Program-made: the position numbers and the translations under genes
The notes under the pieces: model-generated
The model's database searches: none
Told to the model about the DNA's origin: nothing
The model's input: only the letters and a program-made list of their open reading frames with translations
Shown: in pieces, positions 25,097 through 32,565 of the stretch
Numbering within the stretch: the stretch's first letter is position 1
How the letters are laid out: each line of letters starts with the position of its first letter
Source: CAWJEL01 sp964647255
GTDB taxonomy: Bacteria > Chloroflexota > Anaerolineae > CG2-30-64-16
Reading direction: 5' to 3'
Assembly: GCA_964647255.1 (NCBI GenBank)
Contig: CAZYGI010000031.1
Coordinates: 1-41,404 of the forward strand
DNA length: 41,404 nucleotides

Positions 25097-26278
25097 ATGA
25101 AACATCTCAGGTTTTTTCTCGTTGCAGGGGTGCTTGGCATCGTCTTGACCGGCTGTGCCTTGCCCAGCTTGTTTGTCCCCCCTCCCGCGTCGACGGCCGC
25201 GCCGCTAGTGCAGACCGTAATCGTTGTTGCGACGCCCACGCCGGGGGTGATCCCACAGACGGCCGACGATATCGAGGCGCGCAGGATCGCAGTGTATGAG
25301 CGGGTGGCGCCGGCCGTCGTCAACATTACCACACAGGCACTGACCACCAATTTCTTCTTCGGCTCAGTGCCTGAGGAGGGTAGCGGCTCAGGCTTTCTGT
25401 GGGATACTGAAGGCCACATCGTCACCAATAACCACGTGGTGGCGGGCGCGCAACAGATCGCGGTGAGCTTCGGTGGTGATTCCAGCCTGCCGGCGACCGT
25501 GGTCGGCACGGATCCGATCAACGATCTCGCGGTGATCAAGGTGGAGTCGGTGCCCGATGGGGTGCAGCCGCTCGATCTCGGCGCCTCGGCGGGTTTGCGG
25601 GTCGGGCAGACGGCCATCGTGATCGGCAACCCGTTCGGCCAGTTCGAACGCACCATGACGCAGGGCATCGTCAGCGCCATCAACCGCACGATCCAGACCG
25701 ACACGACCGTCTTGCGCGGGGTCATTCAAACCGATGCGGCGATCAACCGCGGCAACTCCGGCGGGCCGCTGCTGGATTCCAGCGGCCGGCTCATCGGGGT
25801 GAACTCGGCGATCTACTCGCCGACCGGCACCTCGGCCGGCGTCGGGCTGGCGATCCCGGTGGACAAAGTCAAGGTCGTGGTGCCTGTGCTGATCGCGAAA
25901 GGCCGGTATCCGCATCCATGGTTGGGCGTGGAGGGGTTGGGCTATGAGCTTTCGCCGACCCTGGCCCAGGCCTTCCAGTTGCCCGTGGAGAGCGGCTTGC
26001 TGGTCGCCCAGATCTACCAGGGCAGCCCGGCCGATCGAGCCGGCCTGCGCAGCGCAACCGACCGCGTGATCTTCGGCAATCGGCGGTATCTGGTCGGTGG
26101 GGATGTCATCACAGCCATTGATGGCGTCAAGCTGGCCACATGGGACGATCTGACGGCATACTTACAGGAAAAAGCGCAGGTGGGGCAGGCAGTCACGCTC
26201 ACCATCGTGCGTGATGGCAAGGAGCAACCCCTCCAGGTGACTCTGGGCGATACGCCGGATTCGTTGCAGGGGCAGTAA
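25097..26278 (+). CDS. second HtrA/DegP-like S1C serine protease, lipoprotein
   Basis: 393 residues, a paralogue of the gene ending 22 bp upstream. The signal peptide ends in IVLTGC (Cys20). The catalytic triad is His113 (TNNHVV), Asp143 (INDLAVI) and Ser221 in NRGNSGGPL, where Arg replaces the usual Pro. LA-loop residues TNFFFGSVPEEGSGSGF are short. One PDZ domain (about 280-390) includes GLLVAQIYQGSPADRAGL and GDVITAIDGVKLATWDDL. It probably works on misfolded or damaged extracytoplasmic proteins with its neighbour. A strong terminator follows. Confidence 0.93.
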   Translation: MKHLRFFLVAGVLGIVLTGCALPSLFVPPPASTAAPLVQTVIVVATPTPGVIPQTADDIEARRIAVYERVAPAVVNITTQALTTNFFFGSVPEEGSGSGFLWDTEGHIVTNNHVVAGAQQIAVSFGGDSSLPATVVGTDPINDLAVIKVESVPDGVQPLDLGASAGLRVGQTAIVIGNPFGQFERTMTQGIVSAINRTIQTDTTVLRGVIQTDAAINRGNSGGPLLDSSGRLIGVNSAIYSPTGTSAGVGLAIPVDKVKVVVPVLIAKGRYPHPWLGVEGLGYELSPTLAQAFQLPVESGLLVAQIYQGSPADRAGLRSATDRVIFGNRRYLVGGDVITAIDGVKLATWDDLTAYLQEKAQVGQAVTLTIVRDGKEQPLQVTLGDTPDSLQGQ

Positions 26279-26423
26279 GCCCTCCGGTCACCGATCGCAT
26301 GCTGTAGTCCGTCAGACAAGGTTTCGGGGGTGTTCTTCTGGAGGAGAGGTTTGGGCCGGTTCATCCTAGCCATGCGCCCGGCCGGCCAAAGCCTCGATTC
26401 CCAAACATCATCTGAACATTCAT

Positions 26424-26469
26424 AGCAGCCGACTGTGCGCAACCCCGCGTTGGTCGGCTGCTGTTTTTT
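26424..26469. terminator. Rho-independent terminator between the htrA pair and the GH130 gene
   Basis: AGCAGCCGAC (26424-26433) pairs with GTCGGCTGCT (26453-26462) around a 19-base loop and is followed by GTTTTTT. It lies about 145 bp after the second htrA stop and just before the convergent GH130 stop, oriented for the plus strand. Confidence 0.8.
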
Positions 26470-26483
26470 GAAGGAAGTTCGCG

Positions 26484-27410
26484 CTAACCGTTCAAGGCAT
26501 AGTCCAGCAGATCGTTCAACTGGCACGTCGCCAGGCCGATCACGTGATCCCCGCCGCCATAGTAGACATAGACCGTGCCGTTTACCACGACGTTGGCGCA
26601 TGAAAAGACCACGTTCGGCACGTCGCCGCGAATTTCCCACAGCTCTTCCGGCCAGAAGATGGCCTGTTTTGGGCGATTCAGCACTCGGGTCGGGTCGTCA
26701 AGGTCCACGAGGCAGACCCCAAACTTGTAGATGTGATCTTCGTTGTAGCCGTGGTTGATCAGCAGCCAGCCGGCATTGGTCTCGATGGGCACGCCGTTGC
26801 TGCCGACACTGCGAAAGTCCCACGCGTCGGGATCTTCCGTCCGCGGCCCATAGATCGGCGCCATTTCCTCTTGGGGCCAATGCACCAGATCATCAGAGTA
26901 GGCAACCCAGACGTTCGGCCAGCGCCGGTGGAGTGCGGCGTAGCGGCCGCCGATCTTGTGCGCGAACAACACGTGGTCCTTGTTGTCCTCCCCCACCACG
27001 ATGGGGCCGAGACGCTCCCAGGTGATCAGGTTGGTGCTGCGAGCGATCATCGGGAGGATGCCCCCACCGGCGTGGGTCGGCTCGCCGGCCCCCCGGAACT
27101 CGCGGCCGTAGGCAGTGTAGGTCATGTAGAAGACACCGTCTATTTGGGTCACGCGCGGGTCTTCGACCCCGCGCGAGTCGGTCGCATCGTGCGGCGCCAG
27201 CACCGGAAGGCGCAGCCGGTTCCAATGCACCCCATCAGTGCTCACCGCGTAACCGATGCGGCTCACCCAGTCGAGCCCCTGAGCGCGGTAATGCATATGG
27301 AACAGCCCGTGGTGGTGGATCACCGACGGGTTGAAGACGTTGGCTGATTCCCAGTCTGAGTTTGGGTCGGGAAGCAGGAGCGGACTGGCGGGGTGACGTT
27401 GAAGTTTCAT
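26484..27410 (-). CDS. GH130 family beta-mannoside phosphorylase or related glycosidase
   Basis: 308 residues forming a five-bladed beta-propeller pattern: NVFNPSVIHHHGLFHMHYRA, VSTDGVHWNRLRLPVL, GVEDPRVTQIDGVFYMTYTA, and the C-terminal VYYGGGDHVIGLATC. The Asp of VEDPRV is the expected catalytic position. GH130 enzymes phosphorolyse beta-1,4- or beta-1,2-linked mannosides to mannose-1-phosphate; exact linkage cannot be told. No signal peptide, so it acts in the cytoplasm on an imported oligosaccharide. It is the last gene of the minus-strand sugar locus, behind DUF624 and the ABC permeases. Confidence 0.9.
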   Translation of the reverse strand: MKLQRHPASPLLLPDPNSDWESANVFNPSVIHHHGLFHMHYRAQGLDWVSRIGYAVSTDGVHWNRLRLPVLAPHDATDSRGVEDPRVTQIDGVFYMTYTAYGREFRGAGEPTHAGGGILPMIARSTNLITWERLGPIVVGEDNKDHVLFAHKIGGRYAALHRRWPNVWVAYSDDLVHWPQEEMAPIYGPRTEDPDAWDFRSVGSNGVPIETNAGWLLINHGYNEDHIYKFGVCLVDLDDPTRVLNRPKQAIFWPEELWEIRGDVPNVVFSCANVVVNGTVYVYYGGGDHVIGLATCQLNDLLDYALNG

Positions 27411-27495
27411 GTGAATCTGGTCCCTTGGATCGGAATGAGCGTAATCTTGTTGGCCAGGCTAACACATGAGGGCTGAAGCAAACCGAGGCTTTTGG

Positions 27496-27550
27496 TCGCA
27501 ACGACTTCAGTCGTTCCGGCCGACGCCAACAACTGAAGTCGTTATTACGA
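27496..27550. repeat. copy of the AACGACT palindromic repeat (degenerate)
   Basis: AACGACTTCAGTCGTT at 27500-27515 is followed after a short spacer by AACTGAAGTCGTT (27531-27543) in the opposite orientation. It lies between GH130 and the DUF624 gene, and matches the units at 30485-30543 and 40106-40161. Confidence 0.85.
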
Positions 27551-27578
27551 ACCCTGGTTGCATCTACGCCCAGATGTA

Positions 27579-28196
27579 CTAGCTTCTTCCAAGATGATGC
27601 CGGACGACGAGTGTCCCCCACAGCGACAGCCACACCCCTAACACCGCGCCGAGCAAGAGGCCGGTCAGGGCAAAAGCCGCGATCAGCAGCAGCGCCAGCG
27701 CCGCATAGAGCGTCGTGAACCCGGGGTGCAGCAGCGCCATCTTGAACGCGTTGCCGAGCGTGGTGGTGAAGCGCCGGTCTGCCTGAGCAAAATGAAGCGG
27801 CCAGAAGTACAGGTTGACTGCAAACCAGGCGACCGACATGAGGGTCCACGCGTAACGAAGCGCCAGGACGCTTGTGCCAGTCACACCGGCATAGGCGAAC
27901 AGATTGTAGCCCAGCACGCCGTAGATGGCCCACTGCGCCAGCCCCCAGCGCCAGGCCGCACCAAAATTCGCTCGCAGCGCCTCCCAGAAGTCCCTGAAGT
28001 CAATCAGCTCGCCGTCCGCCACCCGGTCTGCAATCGCTGCCAGCGCAGCCGTGGCCGGAGGGCCAAACACAATCGTCACCTGGGCAAGCAGCCAGATGAA
28101 GTTGAGAAGCAGCAGGAAGGCAAACTCGCGCCACCAGAGTGCGATGGCGCGAGCAAGAGTTTTGGGCAGGAATAGCATTGCCTGATTCCCTGACAA
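27579..28196 (-). CDS. DUF624 (YesL-like) membrane protein
   Basis: 205 residues with about five hydrophobic helices (for example EFAFLLLLNFIWLLAQVTIVF, YAWTLMSVAWFAVNLYFW, LYAALALLLIAAFALTGLLL). The FGPPATAALAAIADRVADGE segment and DFWEALRANF are typical of DUF624, a family almost always encoded beside CUT1 sugar ABC importers. Its molecular role is unknown. It follows the second permease by 31 bp. Confidence 0.82.
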   Translation of the reverse strand: MSGNQAMLFLPKTLARAIALWWREFAFLLLLNFIWLLAQVTIVFGPPATAALAAIADRVADGELIDFRDFWEALRANFGAAWRWGLAQWAIYGVLGYNLFAYAGVTGTSVLALRYAWTLMSVAWFAVNLYFWPLHFAQADRRFTTTLGNAFKMALLHPGFTTLYAALALLLIAAFALTGLLLGAVLGVWLSLWGTLVVRHHLGRS

Positions 28197-28227
28197 GGTG
28201 ATCTCCGAGAGTCACCCTGTCACCGGG

Positions 28228-29121
28228 TCAGCCTTTCAAGCCAGAGTAGCTGATCCCCTCGATGTAGTACCGGCTGAAGAACGCGAACAGGATCAAGACC
28301 GGGATGGCGTTGAACATGGCGGCCACCAGGGTCAGATTCCACGCGGCCTTGTATTGCTGCTGGAAGGTGGAGATGGCCACGTTCAACACCCACATCTTGG
28401 GCGAGTTCAGGTAGAGCAGCGGCGCCAGGAACGCATTCCACATCCCCTGGAATTGCAGGATGAAGACGGTCAGCATCGCCGGACGAGCAAGAGGCAGCAC
28501 CACGTCCTTATAGATCCGGAAACGGGATGCGCCATCAACGAAGGCCGCCTCCTCCAGCTCGCGCGGCACGGCCTTCAGGAATTGGGTGAGCAGGAAGATG
28601 TTGCCTGCGCTGATGGCCCCTGGCACCAGCAGCGACCAGTAAGTGTTAATGAACGCGATCTTGGTCATCACCACGTACGACGGGATCAGCGTCACTGCGC
28701 CGGGGATCATCATGCTGGTCAGCATAAATGCAAAGACCGCGTCTTTGCCAGGGAAACGCAGGCGGGCGAATGCATAGGCGGCCATGGAGCAGCAAACCAC
28801 CTGCAGGATGGCCGACCCGACCGCAATGACCGCGGTATTCGCCAGCCAGCGCGGGAATGTAGCGCCTTCGCCGAAGTTGGTGCCCCACGTCTTGGCCCAG
28901 TTAACGACGAGCCACTTCGCAGGCAGGAATTTGGGCGGGTAAGCGATGATCTCGGCATCTGTCTTGAAGGTGCCCAGGGCTGCCAGGATGAATGGCGCCA
29001 GCGATATCAGCCCGACGACGGCCAGTAGGACGTACTTCAGCACCGACTGAATCTTCTTGGAGCGGGCGGCCTCCTCAGAGGTTGGCACGCGCAGTGTACG
29101 CGGTGCGGTTGTGACTGCCAT
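28228..29121 (-). CDS. sugar ABC transporter permease, MalG-like (CUT1)
   Basis: 297 residues with six helices. The EAA loop that docks on the ATPase is visible as ELEEAAFVDGASRFRIYKDVVLPLARP. The N-terminus has the CUT1-type LAALGTFKTDAEIIAYPPKFLP. It pairs with the MalF-like permease whose stop is 10 bp upstream of its start. Together they form the membrane channel for the substrate delivered by the binding protein at 30609-32331. No ATPase gene lies in the locus. Confidence 0.93.
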   Translation of the reverse strand: MAVTTAPRTLRVPTSEEAARSKKIQSVLKYVLLAVVGLISLAPFILAALGTFKTDAEIIAYPPKFLPAKWLVVNWAKTWGTNFGEGATFPRWLANTAVIAVGSAILQVVCCSMAAYAFARLRFPGKDAVFAFMLTSMMIPGAVTLIPSYVVMTKIAFINTYWSLLVPGAISAGNIFLLTQFLKAVPRELEEAAFVDGASRFRIYKDVVLPLARPAMLTVFILQFQGMWNAFLAPLLYLNSPKMWVLNVAISTFQQQYKAAWNLTLVAAMFNAIPVLILFAFFSRYYIEGISYSGLKG

Positions 29122-29131
29122 AACTCACCTC

Positions 29132-30373
29132 CTAGTACTTCTCTGTGCCGCTCTCGATGAACCGGCGCTGCAGGAACGTGAAGGCGAAGATGATGATCGC
29201 CAGGATGAAGGCCATAGCCGAGGCGTATCCCATTTGGATCTGGCCCTGGCTGCCGATGGCCTCCCGGTACACCAGGTACACCGGCGTCAGTGTCGTGTTC
29301 AGCGGCCCGCCCGCGGTCAATATCTTCACCTGGTCGAAAATCTGCAAGGTGCCAATGGTGCCCAGCACAACCACCAGCAGGATCGTGGGGCGCAACATGG
29401 GGATCGTGATCTTCCAGAACTGCTGGCGGCTGGTCGCGCCATCAATCGAGGCGGCCTCGTAGAGGCTGCCCGGGACGTCCTGCAAGCCGGCCAGGAACAT
29501 CAACATGAATGTTGGGATGGTGGTGAAGATGTTCTGGAACATGATGGCCATCCAGGTGACGCTGGGGCCGCGCAGGTACCATAGATCTGATGAGATGTTG
29601 CCGCCGAACGCCATGGCGATCAACTGGAAGAGGCCGCGCGGGTTGTTCAGCCACTCGACGCGGGCCCAACTGACGCCGAAGATACCCAGGAGCTTCTCAA
29701 AGCCGAAGTTCAGGTAGCCGGTCTTGAGATACAGCCACCAGAAGATCATCGAGATTACCACCGATGACGTCACGCTGGGCGTGTAGAAGATCGTGCGGAA
29801 GAAGTTCCGCCCTTTCATTTTAGAGCTGAGCAGCACAGCCAGCAGCAGCGCCCCCGACGTCTGGATAATGGTCACGATGACCGCGTACCAGCCCACGTTG
29901 ACCAGCGACTGGAGGAAGTCCTTGGTCTTGAACGCCTTTGCGAAGTTAGCCACGCCGACGAATTTCGGCGCAGTAAAGATGTCATATTCGAAGAAGGCAA
30001 TGTAGAGCGCGAACAGCAAAACGCCAACGGTAAATACGATCGTGATGACAAGGTAAGGCGACAAAAAGAGGTACGCGGCCAGGGTTTCCTGTCGGCGTCC
30101 CTGATCGCCCCAGATGCGGTAGATCATGAGGGCTGCGACTACGCCCAGAGCGATTGCGAGCAGGCCGCCAGCGAGCATGAACCATCGGCCCGAACTAACC
30201 GCTTCAGCAAAGTAAGGCCCGAGCGGGAAGATTTTGATGCCTTTTGTCGGTGCGGAGATCAGTGCCGCGGCGAAGATTACGAATGCCACGATGAGGAACG
30301 TCACTACGGATGCGAGCCAGGGCCGTCCCCCACCGGTTGTCGGTCTTGCCATGCGCATGCCGGTTGTGGTCAT
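29132..30373 (-). CDS. sugar ABC transporter permease, MalF-like (CUT1)
   Basis: 413 residues, longer than the common 300. Two extra N-terminal helices (about 20-42 and 62-90) precede the six core helices beginning LAAYLFLSPYLVITIVF. The EAA loop reads GSLYEAASIDGATSRQQFWKITIPMLRP. The start has AGGAGGTG upstream. It is separated from the binding protein gene by 235 bp of spacer full of palindromic repeats, which may lower its expression relative to the binding protein. Confidence 0.93.
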   Translation of the reverse strand: MTTTGMRMARPTTGGGRPWLASVVTFLIVAFVIFAAALISAPTKGIKIFPLGPYFAEAVSSGRWFMLAGGLLAIALGVVAALMIYRIWGDQGRRQETLAAYLFLSPYLVITIVFTVGVLLFALYIAFFEYDIFTAPKFVGVANFAKAFKTKDFLQSLVNVGWYAVIVTIIQTSGALLLAVLLSSKMKGRNFFRTIFYTPSVTSSVVISMIFWWLYLKTGYLNFGFEKLLGIFGVSWARVEWLNNPRGLFQLIAMAFGGNISSDLWYLRGPSVTWMAIMFQNIFTTIPTFMLMFLAGLQDVPGSLYEAASIDGATSRQQFWKITIPMLRPTILLVVVLGTIGTLQIFDQVKILTAGGPLNTTLTPVYLVYREAIGSQGQIQMGYASAMAFILAIIIFAFTFLQRRFIESGTEKY

Positions 30374-30393
30374 AGGTACACCTCCTGGTTTGT

Positions 30394-30419
30394 AGGGGCG
30401 AAGAATCCTTCGCCCCTAA
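30394..30419. repeat. 11-bp perfect hairpin in the binding-protein/permease spacer
   Basis: TAGGGGCGAAG (30394-30404) pairs with CTTCGCCCCTA (30409-30419) around a 4-base loop, just upstream of the MalF-like start. No T run follows in the transcribed (minus) direction. Confidence 0.7.
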
Positions 30420-30484
30420 CTACCTGAACGAGTCATCACCCACCGCTGCCTACTGCCTTGCCACGTTGATTTTGATGGACGGAT

Positions 30485-30543
30485 GGACGGTAGTAACGAC
30501 TTCAGTCGTTTGTCGCTGGACGGCAGTAACGACTTTAGTCGTT
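30485..30543. repeat. two direct copies of the AACGACT repeat unit
   Basis: Units at 30485-30510 and 30518-30543, both of the form GGACGG(T/C)AGTAACGACTT(C/T)AGTCGTT, lie 33 bp apart. Each contains the 7-bp inverted arms AACGACT and AGTCGTT. They sit between the binding-protein stop and the permease start. Confidence 0.85.
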
Positions 30544-30608
30544 CCGCCACTACGCCCCCTCAAATTCTCGGTGGCAAGGCACTACGTGTGGCGAATGATT
30601 CGTCGTTC

Positions 30609-32331
30609 CTACTTGCCGTCCAGCGCGTTCTGGACATCGGTCTGCGCCTGCTTGACGGATTCCTCTACGGTCTGGTCGCCAAGATAAACCCGCTCCAACA
30701 TCTTGGAGACCGCATCGTTCACCTTGCCGGTGTTGGGCCCCCAGTACGCCACGCGGGTGAGCGGGAAGGTGCCGCCCTGGGCGATGGCTTTGTCGTTGGC
30801 ATCCACCACCATGTCAAGCTGATCGGGGTGCGTGCTGTAGGCGAAGCCGGTCTTGACGATCTCGCCCTGGTTGTAACGGCTGGTCACGAAGATGGCGAAT
30901 GCGGCCGCGGCCTTGGGGAACTTGGTGGCCGCGTTGACGCCGATGCCGTTGGTGAAGATGACATCGGCCTTGCCCTTCGGCCCGGTGGGCAGCGGCACGG
31001 CCTTCCAGGCGACGTCCGCATAGCTCTGCTTCATGAAGTTGACCATCCAGCCGCCTTCGTAGGTCATGGCGGCCAGTTTCTTGCCGATGGCCTCACCGCA
31101 CCAGCCCGCGCCGAGATCCGACGCGGTCACGAGCGCACCGGCCTTCTTCAAGTCGGTCACGAACGTCGCAGCCTCTTTGATTTCGGGCGTGTCCAGGGTG
31201 GGGGCGGTATTGTCCGCATTCGCGAAGGCGCCGCCGTTGCCGAAAGCGAAGGGGGCAAAGCGCGCCCAGTCGGCGCCCATGCAGAAGCCGCCGAACTTGC
31301 CGGCCTTCTGGATGGCCTCAGCGGCGGTCTTCAGGTCGTTCCAGGTCCAGTCCGCGGTCGGCTCGGCGATGCCTGCGCCCGTGAAGGCCTCGGGCAGGTA
31401 CACCAGGCCGAGGGTGCCCCAGTCCTTGGGCAGGGCATACGTCTTGCCGTTCATCGTGAAGATGGACAGCACGGGGCCGATGAAGTCGCTGGTCTTGGTG
31501 CCGGCCTGGGCCATGTAGTCATCCAGCGGGAGCAATTGGTTGCTCGCGCCGAAGGCAGTCATCAGTTGGTCGTCAATGTACATGACGTCCGGCGCAGTGC
31601 CGCCGGCCATCATCGCCTTGACCTTGGTCTGGAAGTCGGCCGGGATCGGCTGGAAGTCAACCGTGACGCCGGGGTACACTTTGTTGAAGCGCGCAATCGA
31701 GTCGCGGTAGATCTTCTGCTCGGTCTCATCGCCCCAGCCCGAGAACACGATCTTCGCGCCCGGCTCGACCTCGATGGTCTTGGTCGCCGCCGCGGCCGGT
31801 TGCTCGATCGCACCGCTCACCGCACCGCCGCCGGTCAGGAATTCGGCGGCTTCAGTCTGGGCTTGCTTGAGCGATTCTGCCACCGTCTGGTCGCCAAGAT
31901 AAACCCGCTCCAACATCTTGGAGACGACATCGTTGACCTTGCCGGTGTTGGGCCCCCAGTACGCCACGCGGGTGAGCGGGAAGGTGCCGCNNNNNNNNNN
32001 NNNNNNNNNNNNNNNNNNNNNNNNNNNNNNNNNNNNNNNNNNNNNNNNNNNNNNNNNNNNNNNNNNNNNNNNNNNNNNNNNNNNNNNNNNTCTGCTCGGT
32101 CTCATCGCCCCAGCCCGAGAACACGATCTTCGCGCCCGGCTCGACGTCAAAGGCTTTCAGATCGTAGGCGGCCGCAGCCGGCTGAGCGGCTTCCGGGGCT
32201 TTTGTGGGTTCGGGTTGGGCGACCGGGGCCTTTGTCGGCTCCGGGGTCGGTGTGGCCTTGGTTCCGCAGCCGGCGACGATCAACGCCAGCACGAGCAGAA
32301 CCAGCAAAACGGAATAGCGATAGGTGCGCAT
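30609..32331 (-). CDS. sugar-binding lipoprotein made of two tandem solute-binding domains, interrupted by a scaffold gap
   Basis: ATG 32331 (strong TAGGAGGAG) starts a signal peptide with lipobox LIVAGC, a Pro/Thr-rich linker, and a first CUT1-type binding domain (VEPGAKIVFSGWGDETEQ) cut by 100 N. After the gap the C-terminal end of that domain (TFPLTRVAYWGPNTGKVND) runs on, without stop or new signal peptide, through a linker (GGGAVSGAIEQPAAAATKTI) into a second, complete domain starting again with VEPGAKIVFSGW and ending at 30609. The two copies are nearly identical beside the gap. By alignment to copy 2 (30776-31714) the missing part should be 939 bp, which gives one continuous frame of 853 residues. 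The 100 N are therefore a placeholder. The protein captures the sugar for the permeases. The alternative is a misassembly of two separate genes. Confidence 0.8.
31991..32090. other. scaffold gap of 100 N
   Basis: A run of exactly 100 N with repeated sequence at both edges: the left flank matches the bases ending at 30775 and the right flank matches those starting at 31715. The true missing length is probably about 939 bp. Confidence 0.95.
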
Positions 32332-32513
32332 GGTATTCTCCTCCTAAGAGAATCGGTAGATGGTAGATCGGCATTTACTGTAGGAACAACGCAACGTGCG
32401 GTCTTTGCACCTCCTTGGTTTATCTGCACGCCCGAGCACTTTGCCAGCTACCGCCGCACCTGTTACAATCGCTGCTTGTATCTGGCTTGCGCTTTGCGCA
32501 GGTAAGATATCTC

Positions 32514-32553
32514 CGGGCCGCCTCCCGTCCGCCAAGACTCAAGGGGCGGCCCG
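32514..32553. terminator. GC-rich hairpin after the GH65 fusion gene
   Basis: CCGGGCCGCC (32514-32523) pairs with GGCGGCCCGG (32544-32553) around a 20-base loop, 12 bp past the stop at 32566 on the minus strand. No clear T run follows, so it is a weak or Rho-type terminator or a processing site. The binding-protein gene starts 180 bp further on. Confidence 0.45.
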
Positions 32554-32565
32554 GCCGTGTTTGCA

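Noticed and set aside
30483..32366. Plus-strand open frames across the binding-protein gene and N gap
   Set aside because: They run through N as placeholder residues and are antisense to a clear lipoprotein gene.
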